From assembly GCA_033064195.1 (NCBI GenBank), contig JARBJD010000300.1:1-64000 (forward strand): 64,000 nt of DNA. The letters run 5' to 3'. The DNA comes from Blattamonas nauphoetae. Taxonomy: Eukaryota > Preaxostyla > Oxymonadida. The notes under the pieces were generated by a model that was not told where the DNA came from, searched no databases, and was given only the letters and a program-made list of their open reading frames with translations. The position numbers and the translations under genes are program-made. The stretch's first letter is position 1; every line of letters starts with the position of its first letter. Shown here one piece after another: positions 54,457-64,000 of this stretch.

Positions 54457-56427
54457 GATTCTGATTGTTTCTGTGCTGTTCTGGGTTGATGCAGATGAAA
54501 ATGGAGAGAGAATGAAGGAAGTGGGGGAGATGGGATTGCGGATGGGATTTGTGAGTGAATTGTGTTTGACATTGGGAAGTGAATGCTCGCCGTTCTTGTT
54601 CGTTTGTCTTCCTTCCTTCCTCCTCATCTCTCCTCTTCCTTTCTCTTTCTCTTCCTTTCTCTTTCTCTTCCTTTCTCTTTCTTCCTCTTTCTTCATTCCT
54701 CTTTCTTCATTCCTCTTTCTTCGTTTCTGGTGTTTGTGTGATTGTTGAGGCAGAATGTGGCGTCGAGTGTGCTGACTCTGGTTGTGGGGTGTGTGTTGCA
54801 TCCGAAGCGGAAGAAGATGAGCGACCTGCTTCCCTCGCTCCTCTCTCTCACCCACGTCTGCCTCTCTCCTCCTTCATCTCTTCTCTTCTCGTCGTTTCTT
54901 TTGTGTTGTGTTATTTTTTTGCAGCACGCTGATCCCACTCTGTCTGTGCCCGCGACACACGCTGTTGGGTCTGCCTCTCTTCTCTTCCTCATCTTCTCTC
55001 TTCTCTTCCTCATCTCTTGTTTTCTTTTGTTTTGTTTTCTTTTCTTGTTCAGGCTGGTGTGTGACTCGAGTCTGTCGTGTGGGGATGTGGAGGGAGTGCT
55101 GAGTGGGGGAGTGGTGGAGAAGGTGTGCTCGTGGGTAGAGGGTGCGAAGGAAGTCGGGAAAGTGTTGGGTCTGCTTCGAGTTGTGGAACAGTTGTGTGTT
55201 GGACTGAAAGGAGCTCTTCGATCAGCACAGAAACAAGAACAGGAACAGAAAGAGAAGCTGAAGCAGAAAGTGAAAAACGGAAAGGATCATGGACGGGCTG
55301 AACAGATGGAGGAAGAGAATCGAGATGGATGGAGTTTGGGGAGTCGGTGCCAATCGGCGCTGAACTTGATGGAAAACACGCTGCTCGGACTGTGCTCAGC
55401 TCGGGAGTCGGAAGAGAAGGAGAGCTCGGTGGATGTGGAAGTGGCTAAAGAAGTTGGAGGGATTCTGATTCGGCACTTTCCGCATGTGCTGTCTGGAGGA
55501 AGGAAGGAGGTGGGAGTGATTGGGGTGGATGTGGGTCGGGAGATGAGAGCGATGGAGGAGAGGGAGAAGCGAAGGGAGGAAGAAATGAAGAAGAAGTTGG
55601 AAGAGATGAAGGAAGAACTGACAAACGAAGCGAAGCAGAAAGAGGAAGAACGGAGGAAGGAGCACGAACTAAAGATGGCTGAGTTGACCGAGCAGGCCGA
55701 GCGTCATAGGCGATTCATCGAAGAAGGAGTGGAGAGGGAGCGAGAGGCCAACAGACAAAGAGAAGAGGAGAGAAGAAAGGAAGAGGAGAGAAGGAAGGAA
55801 GAGGAGAGAAGAAAGGAAGAGGAGAGAAGGAAGGAAGAGGAGAGAAGAAAGGAAGAGGAGAGAAGGAAAGTGGGAGCAGCAGCAATCGATTGGTTCCCAG
55901 CAGATGGATACTCGCTGAATGGTTCTGTCTTCACTTGCAGCAATTCAAATGGGTATCAAACTCTCCTCTCCGCCGAGTTTGGGAAAGTGGTCGTCAGATT
56001 CACTTTCACTTTCCAGACAATCACAAAGTTGCATCGAATCGGCATCGTTGCATCTGCCCGGACTTCGACAGTGAAAGGCGGATCTGATTTTGTGGAGCTT
56101 TTGGGAGGAGCTGGATGGCGAATGAGTTCAGACTGTCGATTTGCGATCCAAAACAAATCACGTGTTCACGATGGATCAGCGTGTGCAGGTGGGAGAGGAG
56201 GCCAGCGAGTGGTGTTGGAGGCAGACGGGCGAGACGGGAAGAGGACACTGCGACTGAGCCAGAATGGACAGACACAGCCAACCTTCTTCTCTCGCATTCC
56301 TGTCCCCTTCCGATTCGCAATTTATCTATCTGGAGTTGGTGATGCTGTGTCGATTGAGTCAGTCGAGGTTGTGGCTGAGCCTCAGCTGAGTGGGGGAGGG
56401 ACAGCGATTCCGATGGACGAAGCATAA
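54455..56427 (+). CDS. Coiled-coil protein with SPRY-like C-terminus, copy 2 (555 aa)
   Basis: Exons 54455-54601, 54754-54855, 54925-54968 and 55053-56427 total 1668 nt. The layout is as in copy 1: hydrophobic MILIVSVLFWVDADE start, helical region (CGDVEGVLSGGVVEKVCSWV), a long charged coil including repeats of RRKEEE, then the beta-rich end (FTCSNSNGYQTLLSAEF, VVLEADGRDGKRTLRL, FRFAIYLSGVGDAVSIE). All three introns correspond to copy 1, where their lengths differ but frame is kept, which supports the model. Because introns 2 and 3 are multiples of three without stops, an intron-retaining product would also be open. Function unknown. Confidence 0.8.
54640..54722 (+). repeat. Pyrimidine-rich simple repeat in intron 1
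   Basis: Reiterated CTTTCTCTTC and CTTTCTTCATTC units lie within the first intron of the SPRY gene copy 2. Copy 1's intron is shorter here, so the difference arose by slippage. It provides an extended polypyrimidine tract before the 3' splice site. Confidence 0.8.
55755..55868 (+). repeat. In-frame 18/36-bp repeat coding for an EERRK coil
   Basis: Units of GAAGAGGAGAGAAGGAAG and its GAAGAGGAGAGAAGAAAG variant alternate about six times, extending the coiled coil of the SPRY gene copy 2 in steps of six residues. Copy 1 has fewer and more diverged units, so coil length varies between paralogues. Confidence 0.85.
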
Positions 56428-59400
56428 CCACAACACTTCCTGTTCTTCCTGTTTCCATTCTTCATTCAATCATTCACTCATTTCACAATACTTCTTTTTG
56501 GCATTTCAGACACTATGCAATACACTGTGTGTCTTTGAAAGTGAACAAAGGAGGAAATTTCTTAAAGGTGACTTCAACATGAAATGAAAAAATCAGTCAG
56601 GATTCGGTGGAGCAGGCTGACCATCATTTCGAGGTTCAAAAGGAGGATGAGTGTGTGTTGGTCCAAATGCATCGAAGACGCCACCAATCTCTCCAAATTG
56701 TGGATGATGAATATGTCCATCGCGTTGATGTCAGTTTCGTTGATTTCGAGACTGCAGTGGATCACCTAATCCACCAACAGGAGGAGCATCGAGTGGAGCA
56801 GGAGGATGATTCGGTTGCTGGTGGAGATGGAGGTGAACCACACCAACTTGACGATATAGCGGAGGTCGATTCGGTGGCTGGTGAACTGGGTGCCCTAACA
56901 CCCGAAATGGAGGGTTGATCCCGACACCCAGACGATTACGGAACACAAACGCGTTGGGCATCATTCGATCGACATGGCGTTGGGCGTTTGCTCCTCTCCA
57001 CTTGTTCAGAAAGTCCAATGAGAACGAGTCAAGAGCAACATCTCTTCTGTCCTCCATCCCTTCTGAACACAGAGTGAGCACAAACTGCCTCACTTGTGGG
57101 TTGGACCGATTCTCACTCTGTTTGAACATGGTGTAGAAACTTGAGTGAAGATCCAGCGATGATGGGATAGTGTCCAGACGGACAAGAGCGATGGAGAGGA
57201 CGGAGAGAAGAGAGGAGAGAGGAGGGGTGGAGAAAGTGGATGAAGTTCCTGTGTGGATGAGAGACAGAACGAGAGAGAGGAAGCTGTTCAGGAGTTGTGA
57301 GATTTCGTCCAGCTCGGAACGAAGCTCAACTCTGTCTGGCGACGAAGGCACGACAATTGTGAGGATTCGAGTGAGGAAGGGAGAGAATGGAAGGAGTGTG
57401 GAAGCGGTGATCTCAGTGGGGTTGTCTGGAAAGATCATTTTGAGGACAGTGAGGAAGAGTCGTTGGGGTGTTGTGTTTCTGACTGTCTGACCAATACTGA
57501 TTTTAAATGAACCATCAGATTTCAGAGCTCGAAGTGAGCTCACTTTTCTCTTCTCCAAAATCTGATAAACTGTTTGTGCTGTTGCCTTCGCAATATCAGA
57601 GAGCAGATTCTCGTTCAGTCCTGGAAGATGCTGTGTGATGGAGACTGATTGATCATTTGGGAACGGGCTTCTCACGAGTCTACTTTTTAAAATAATTTCG
57701 TTTCGTCGAGCAAGCGTTTTGAGAGATTTGAGGCTGACAGGGAGAAGGATGGGAGCGACGATGGACGGGAGTGGTTGTTGGGTGACGGATGATTGGTGAA
57801 TGCCTCGGAAAGGAGCAGTGGCTCTGCTGATCGAGAAGGGCGTTGGAGTGTCTCGGGTTCGCTGTTCGATCTCCTGAAGAGCGAGCAGGATCGAGCGAAG
57901 AAGAGAGAGATCGGTTGTCACGGCCAGCGAGACCAGAGAATCGATGACTGGCGTTGGGTCGAATGATTTGATCTGCATCAGAAATCGCAACACTTTCAAA
58001 CACGACTCGACAATCTGCGACGTCACCTCATCCTTCCCCATAGCACATCCCTCCTCCACTCCTTCCCGACGAAAACGAGCGATCGTTTGAAGGGTGTTGA
58101 AAACAAGGTCACGCAGTGTGTGTCTTCGATTGGCCAACAAAGTGTCATCTGGGAGTTGATAGATGCATGTCTTGATTGTGTCTTCGATGTGAGTCATTGC
58201 TTCTGCGACCAGCGGAATGTTGTTGAAATGACCAGCCAACCCGACAACGCGGTCGAAGGCATCGGGGTTCGTTTCCAGATGGAGGTTTGGACGAGTGGAT
58301 CGGATTGTGGGAAGTGACAAGATGAGAAGTGCTTGTGCGTTGTTCTCTGCTCTCATCAGCTCTTCCACAAAAGCGAAATTTCTGTTCGAAACAACAGCCA
58401 GCTGCGTCAGAAGCTTCCATCTCTCCTCGCCCTCAGCTGTTCTCAACTTCTCGACGGTTGACTGCTCGAATTGTGCTGTATGTGGAGTTGATCTTCCGTT
58501 GATGTAAGTTGTGTGATTATCACGAAAGACGAGCTCGACCACTTTTCTCATTTCTTTGAGGAGAGCGATGGGAGTGTTGAGGGAATTCACTGTCGCCATT
58601 TCCAGCAAGCATTCCACAATTCGATCGAGAGAGTTGCGATCTAACGTATTCATGTTTTTGCAGAATGTCCCAAACGACGACAGAAATTGGGTTTGTGATT
58701 CTGGTCCAAGAAAAGGGAAGAGATGAATCAAGGCAGTGTCTCTCCTTTCTGCGTCTTCAGGACTCACGTTGAGACCCACAAAAGGTTCGCCGTAGACGAG
58801 AATGAGTACGATGTCAGCAAGGTTTATCAGTGCAGTGAGTGCAGATGGTTGGTTCTTGTCGTTCCACACACTTGGCTGTTGTGACAATCTGCACAGCTCG
58901 GGAGAGAAGAAGGGGAAGGAGTGAGGGAGTGTTGGGGTAGTGCTACGCGCAGTCCGCGTTTTGACTAGGGGCAGTCCGTTGTTTTGTGCTAGGGGCAGTC
59001 CGACTATGCTTGGGGCAGTCCGCGTATTGCTAGAGGCAGTCCGTCATTTTCTGGGTTATTGTTGGAATTTTTCACTCTTTTATTTGCACTATAACCACAA
59101 TTACACATTTTCGAAGTCAGAAGCAGCGAATATTGGTCGATTAGTGAATTGATGGCGGTCTACGAGGGACTTGGTTTGATCAGACCAATTGTGAGAGATG
59201 TGTCTTTTTTACGGTCAACCAAATCGGAATAGCCTTGATATTGAAGGGAACGATGTGATACAGAGATGGTGGACCATATTATGACCATTTCAATGTATGG
59301 TGACCATCTTTCTTACAGACTCGTTTTCTTGAAATGTATGAAGGAAATCGTGAATAAAATGCAAAGATCTTTCATTTCTCCATTTTTCTCCTGATTTTGA

Positions 59401-59651
59401 TGATTAGTTTTGTTCTCGATCCTCCTCTCTCTCTCGTCTCTCTCCTCCTCGTTCTACTCGCGGCCTTCCTTCAACTTCACCAATCCGGCAAGTTTAAACC
59501 GAAGCAGGATTCGGAGAATCTGCGATTTCACGCCTTCTTTAATTCTCCCCATCTCCTTCTCTTCTTCGCTAGATCTTTTGGTGTCTCCTCTGCTCTTCCC
59601 TTTCTTCTCCCTCTCAATCGACGACATTAGTGCCTCCAGCCTCTCCAATCT

Positions 59652-61620
59652 TTGGCATGTTAATTGGATTGGACGTTGCCAATGTTGGACTGGACAATCG
59701 ACCTCTATTGGACATTCATTTTTAGACTTGCTTCTCTCATCCTCAATTCACTCATTCAATCATTTTCACAAAGAAATGACAATAATCACTTAAGAAATAG
59801 CGAAATGGAGATAATTTGATCATATTTAGCCAAGTGTGAATCTCGACTTGATCCACCCACCATTGGACGTCATTGGACGTGACTGGACATTTCGCTGAAA
59901 TTTTTTTTCTGAAGTCTACACAATTAGTGCATCCCGTTTATTGAGGTTTTGACGAGTCGGCAAAATTGGACAGTCCAATGGACTGTCCAGTCCTGGACTG
60001 TCCAATCGACACCTATTAAGGGATTGAGTTACATCCTCATCTCAATTACGGTTTGATGTTCACATGTCTCTCACTTTTTTTGAATACTAGGCGACTTCGT
60101 CTCGGTTTTGAAATACCGTGGGGTCATAAATCGCGACGCAAAGTCAACAGATCTAGAATTCATTCATTCTTCCCCAGACACAACATCTCTCACCCCACGA
60201 TTGATATCACCATCGAATCTCTATGCTTGAACTCAAATGTGTGAATTTCTCATTCTAAATTCTTCTTTTATTCCTTTCTGTTCCAGCCTTCGTTTCGCAT
60301 CCTTTCCTCAAAGTTCTGCCTCGATGATACGTGACTTTTCACTGGTGAGATCAACTTACTTGAGTTTCTTCAATTTATGATGTGGAATCCGATATTCTCT
60401 GTATTCAGGTCGCTTCTGCGGCTATGTCAATCGTTGGGATGATCTGTGTGATCATTTATATCTTCCCTGTTGTCTTAATCAATGTTTGTTTGCTTCTTCT
60501 GCTCATTCTTTCAATTCTTCTCTTCTCATAGCAACTGAGATTCATTGCATGATGACTCCTCACAATGTGGGGAATGAGTTCTTTTCATTGGAATATGAAT
60601 CTCTACTGCTCGTATGCACAGATTCATCCTCTACAGTATGTTCTCTTTCATGTTTTTCCTCATCTTCCAGATATATTTGTCCAAACGCATTGGTGAGCGC
60701 TGACCTGCTCGATCACCATTGATTGTGTTCTGGACACGCCTCTGCTCCTGTTTGGAATCATCCGCATATTTCCAAAGAATTGCAGTCAAATGCAAGAATT
60801 TGTATTCTGGATACCTTGACGGATATTCACAGCAATTGTGATGATTCTTGGTATCATGTTTAGGTCCACTCTCAACCACACCCAAGCCCTCATCTCCACA
60901 AGTATCAACGCTGTGTGTGCTCGAACCAATTCATCAGAGAAGTACCGCGTAACTGTCTTGGCGGAATCAAAAGGCTGTCTGTGACTCATCGAACTATTTC
61001 TCCAAGGAGTTGGGTTACTGCGGCACAACTCTTCTAACTTCGGGAAACTCAGTGTCGATGATGATTCTCTTCACCTCTGTGGTTGATGGTCGGGTCAGTA
61101 TGTCTTTTGAACGAGATTGTTATTGACACCTCCGGATGTCCACATTTCTCTTGTTTGTCATTCCGCATGCCTCATTCATTTTCTTCTCTCTCATTCCAGT
61201 TCTTTCCCGTGTTGGTTATCTGCATCACTCCTCATTGCACATGTTACGATTGTGGCTGCCCAGCACGTCGTTCACAACAAAGATAAGAATGAATAAACTG
61301 CAGCGGCGTTTTTATATTCATGGGAGGAAAGGAACATATCGGCCCAACTAACAAGATATCAGCAAGAATTCGAGATCTCACATCAACAGTACAGATCCTC
61401 GCAAAGTTGTAAACTGAAATATCTTTTTCTTTCAATTGGTTTTATTTGGGGTGCATTTCATGTACACAACGACAAATCGTTCATTTAACAATCCCTGCGG
61501 AGAAAATATGTTCGGAGCCAAATAACCAATATCATGGGTCAGATCTCTCATCGCCCAAATAGGAGACTGGACATTGGACTGGACAATCCCACCTCGACTG
61601 GACACAGCTTAACAGGCCAA
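59652..61620. mobile_element. hAT-like element 4, 1969 bp, nested in the long-TIR element
   Basis: The ends TTGGCATGTTAA and its inverse TTAACAGGCCAA (one mismatch) are flanked by TCCAATCT at 59644-59651 and 61621-61628. Many copies of the subterminal motif ATTGGAC/TGGACTGGACA cluster within 360 bp of the left end and 70 bp of the right end. No transposase is seen. The interior carries a decayed membrane-protein gene with recognisable introns. It was inserted after the long-TIR element had acquired its own gene. Confidence 0.8.
60290..61100 (+). pseudogene. Membrane-protein gene relic inside hAT-like element 4
   Basis: Exon-like pieces between GT-AG borders: SFRILSSKFCLDDT or LRFASFPQSSASMIRDFSL (60286-60342), then VASAAMSIVGMICVIIYIF with PVVLI (60408-60480), then QLRFIA followed by stops, and later pieces around 60680-61040 in changing frames. 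It probably encoded a polytopic membrane protein. Multiple stops show that it is dead. Retained introns imply capture as genomic DNA. Confidence 0.45.
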
Positions 61621-62454
61621 TCCAATCTCACTCTTCAAGTTCCTTCTCAGAGTCACCCAAATCCTTCGTTGATCACTCCCGACTCCCCCACTCCCAATTC
61701 ACCCATCCCACTCTCCTCCTCCTCTCCTCTTCATCCGACTCACTCGCCGAAGCATCGTCAACGACGTCCGAATAACATCCCACACCACCTCCCCCCACTC
61801 CCTCCACCCGCTCGGCACAACAAGCAGCGACAGACTGAGATTGCAAAGAGAGAGGAAGAATGAGGGAAGAGAGAAGAAGAGGAAGGAACCACATGAAGGA
61901 GAGAAGAAAGAACCAGAATCTACTCGCCTCCCACACCTCCATCCTTCCGTACCAAACCCGATCGTCTTCTTCGCTCTCCGCAGCTCTTCCCAAACCGCCC
62001 TCCTTCCTTCCTCCGCCCCACACCCCTCAAACAGAGCGTCGTCGAACCCACCCAGAAACATCAGCAGAGCACACACCGCAGACTCTCCACCGCAGCTGGC
62101 CACCTCGCAAACCTCGGCTACTGCGAGACGAAAGTGGCGGGAGGGTGTATGAATGATGGTTGATATGTTTCGAAGGGACAAAAACACGATTTCAGGACCG
62201 ATACGTGAATATATTGGCGTCTGGATGGTGATTTTGACAGAATGTCTGGATCGGACGTATCTTTGTCTCTTGTGAAGGGCAGCATGCGCAGAAGGAATGA
62301 CAATCAGCACTTTATCGGGAGATCAACATTTGTATTGGGAGGAACTTCATAAAGCAGTGAAAGTTGCGTCGAAGATCAGATCTGACAGGTGCAACAATGG
62401 AGATGAAGAAATGAGAGAAGACGAGTGAAAACGATTGTGAACGTGAGTATAATG

Positions 62455-62891
62455 GGCAATAAGTAACTTTAAGGGACTGGTCAAATACCGATTCTAAGAG
62501 GATATTCTAGAGATTTTCTAGGAAATTCGAAGCCTTTGTGGAAGTAGAGAACAGATAATTGAGTTTTCTCTAGAAATAAAAGAGTTGGAAATGTGTTGAT
62601 CAAAAAAGTGAAGTGTCTGGTTCTCTGTCGTTAGGACATAAATTAGGATTTAGTGACCACCTAGTCACTCAAAAATAGATTATTCAACTTTCTAGGGGAG
62701 CTAAAAAGTTCTGATGAACTTCCATTTCAGATTAGAGGTTTTGATCCGACCCTAAATTTTATTGTTTCTTCAAAGGAGGCGATCTTTCTCCTGAATCCTA
62801 GTGACATATCTCTATGAAGAAAACATGCCTCGGAATGCTTTTAGGACTACTAGAGTTAGTTTTAGTCAGTCCCTTAAAGTAACCTATTGCC
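62455..62891. mobile_element. 437-bp MITE with 8-bp target duplication
   Basis: The terminal inverted repeats GGCAATAAGTAACTTTAAGG and, at the other end, GGCAATAGGTTACTTTAAGG (both continuing GACTG) are flanked by GTATAATG at 62447-62454 and 62892-62899. The interior is AT-rich and non-coding. The target size fits hAT; the end sequence differs from the four larger elements. It lies inside the long-TIR element. Confidence 0.85.
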
Positions 62892-63461
62892 GTATAATGC
62901 AGTCGAAATGGTGAAAAGGATAGTATTGACAGTTTTCATCTCATATCTCTCACAATTGGACAGATCAAACAAAGGCCCTCATAGTCCGCCATCAATTCAC
63001 TAATCGACCAATATTCGCTGCTTCTGACTTCGAAAATGTGTAATTGTGGTTATAGTGCAAATAAAAGAGTGAAAAATTCCAACAATAACCCAGAAAACGA
63101 CGGACTGCCCCTAGCAAAGTCGGACTGCCCCTAGCACAAAAAACGGACTGCCCCTAGTCAAAACGCGGACTGCGCGTAGCAACACCCCTTGGTCACCCAC
63201 TCGGAGGGGAGAGTGGCAGGGGGTAGACGTCGTTGAATACACCCATTCAGTTTGATGGATGTTTCCATCAAATGAACAGAGAGCAAATGAATCTGAAGAG
63301 AGAGAGAGAACGAAGGCACATGGAAAGATGAGTTGAGAGATCATCGAGAACAACAACTGCAGACCTCTCTTCCGAATTCCGAGTCCTTTCGAGTCATTGG
63401 GACAGTGAACATCCTTCCGCATTGAGCCAATCATGACAACTCCACACGAATCTGAACAGAA

Positions 63462-64000
63462 TCACAAAAAGAGCAGCACACGTTCAGTTTCAGGAAGGGC
63501 GAGGATGGTGACAGTCACAGACTTGATCATCTCATCAACCACTCCATCCAACACAACTGTGCTGAACGGCAAGTCGAGTCCATTTAAGTCGAACGCTGTG
63601 CGAGTGATCACATTTCCCTCAATCTTGAAGTGCTCCGGATTTCGGGAGAGGAGAGCGGGCATCGATCCTTCTGCTTCTCTCCGAATCAGTTGGGATTCGC
63701 TTTCATCGCTTTCTTCAAGCGACTCTTTGGTGTCAGTCCATTTGATCTCCAACATCTTGTCTGTGAGAGGTGTCGCTTGGGTGGAGTGGACGATGCTCGC
63801 GATTTCAAGTGAGGTTCCCATCACAGCAGCAGAGAACTGAACAGGTGAGAAGCGAAAGGAAGAGATGACAAACACCAATTCTCACCGATTCTGGAATCCC
63901 ACTCACATAACATCTCTCACCCTTTCCGTTCACGAAGAATTGGACAGTGCGTGGAGTCGAGTCCATGTTCACTTCCATCACAACACGGTCCTTCTTCGAT
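63462..64000 (-). CDS. SPRY-type domain protein, C-terminal part (runs off the window)
   Basis: Exons 63886 to beyond 64000 and 63462-63836, with a 49-nt intron (GTGAGAATTG to TTCAG). The first exon gives VVMEVNMDSTPRTVQFFVNG and RCYVSGIPES; the second gives FSAAVMGTSLEIASIVHSTQ, then an acidic stretch and a beta-rich end, LNGLDLPFSTVVLDG with SVTVTILALPE. The intron lies at the same position as the last intron of the kinase/SPRY gene at 5.9 kb, and the surrounding residues align (IPDS, GTS). A kinase-like or coiled-coil N-terminus may lie outside the window. It sits about 190 bp upstream of the HEAT-like gene, on the same strand. Confidence 0.7.

Larger units (their letters stand above)
54030..56470. 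repeat. Inverted segmental duplication, copy 2
   Basis: Counterpart of 3360-5700 in opposite orientation. Both copies keep the divergent gene pair, the overlapping start codons and identical intron positions. Copy 2 has a longer pyrimidine-rich first intron and a larger coiled-coil repeat. Confidence 0.85.
59400..62310 (-). pseudogene. Gene carried inside the long-TIR element, split by hAT-like element 4
   Basis: Upstream exon (about 62000-62310): HFRLAVAEVCEVASCGGESA, LLMFLGGFDDALFEGCG, RRAVWEELRRAKKTIGFG. After an intron of about 90 nt (donor near 61912) comes SVAACCAERVEGVGGGG with a DEEERRRR stretch (61673-61825). Across the hAT-like element a coiled-coil segment continues: LEALMSSIEREKKGKSR, EEEKEMGRIKEGVKSQIL and LLRFKLAGLVKLKEGRE (59454-59651). 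Exon phases near 61640 were not resolved. The product is unknown. Confidence 0.4.
58934..63188. mobile_element. Long-TIR element, 4.25 kb, family uncertain
   Basis: The inverted repeats of about 250-270 bp (58934 to about 59204, and about 62941-63188) begin GGGGT, continue GCTACGCGCAGTCCGCG and contain tandem units around TAGGGGCAGTCCG, five on the left and four on the right. Beyond these come matching AT-rich sequence and TTGTGAGAGAT at the inner ends. No clear target duplication was found. The interior holds one host-like gene on the minus strand, a hAT-like element (59652-61620) and a MITE (62455-62891). A Mutator-like non-autonomous element is my best guess; no transposase is seen. Confidence 0.75.
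56731..63268 (-). pseudogene. HEAT-like gene interrupted near its start by a long-TIR element
   Basis: The main exon, 56731-58933, has over 700 residues of Leu-rich helices (ALTALINLADIVLILVYGEP, LDRIVECLLEMATVNSLNTP, EVTSQIVESCLKVLRFLMQI, LSLLSVLSIALVRL). It ends with NPPFRVLGHPVHQPPNRPP and a His/Pro-rich tail. To the right of the element, 63189-63268 begins METSIKLNGCIQRRLPPATL and its frame joins the main exon directly (2283 nt in all). The fold suggests a HEAT/ARM scaffold; no specific family is named. The His-rich C-terminus could belong to another frame. With the element in place the gene cannot give a full product unless the element is spliced out. Confidence 0.6.

Noticed and set aside
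56914-57490. Plus-strand frames across the HEAT-like gene
   Set aside because: Antisense shadows of a continuous frame of more than 700 residues.
58934-63188. A Polinton or other virus-like element
   Set aside because: Much too short, and no capsid, polymerase or integrase was seen; the long inverted arms alone are not enough.

Overview
The window looks like nuclear DNA of an oxymonad flagellate (Metamonada, Preaxostyla). Blattamonas nauphoetae is the closest match I can suggest, on remembered protein families and without any search. The evidence is dense, mostly short GT-AG introns of about 29-110 nt; kinase-like genes fused to a SPRY-type domain; right-handed beta-helix surface proteins; many copies of a lineage-specific helical-repeat family (here called FLNW after its motif); and heavy DNA-transposon load. 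No rRNA, CRISPR array or convincing functional tRNA was seen.

Layout. 1-2340: 30-bp minisatellite. 2500-5700: FLNW relic, then a coiled-coil/SPRY gene whose start codon overlaps that of a divergent small gene; this block recurs inverted at 54.0-56.5 kb. 5.9-13.9 kb: well-preserved genes, namely a kinase/SPRY protein, a membrane protein, a GPAT3/4-like acyltransferase and an 858-aa coiled-coil protein. 13.9-20.8 kb: FLNW genes and relics, one split by a 464-bp insertion, plus a beta-helix relic. 21-25 kb: weak genes and an 801-bp palindromic element. 24.9-28 kb: an intron-containing gene interrupted by a 2-kb MULE-like element with 9-bp target duplication and a tRNA-like pol III module in each arm. 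28-31.5 kb: first large hAT-like element. 31.5-35.3 kb: RING gene tail-to-tail with a RalGAP-like gene. 36.9-40.6 kb: hAT-like element holding a decayed beta-helix gene. 40.7-47 kb: an FLNW gene split by a Tc1/mariner-type transposon with its DDE transposase and by another hAT-like element. 47.4-51.3 kb: tandemly duplicated FLNW genes. 52.5-53.9 kb: zinc-knuckle gene. 56.7-63.3 kb: HEAT-like gene interrupted near its start by a 4.25-kb long-TIR element that itself contains a hAT-like element and a MITE. 63.4-64 kb: a SPRY gene running off the window.

The main result is a set of elements with 8-bp target duplications. Four share T(A/T)GGC(A/T)TG-like ends, show no transposase, and enclose intron-containing host-like genes. 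With a Pack-MULE-like element and a long-TIR element, they suggest gene-carrying transposition, and several insertions can be read back to the exact base because the host reading frame continues when element plus one target copy is left out. Splice sites are inferred from GT-AG borders, frame continuity and paralogue alignment; none is backed by transcripts.
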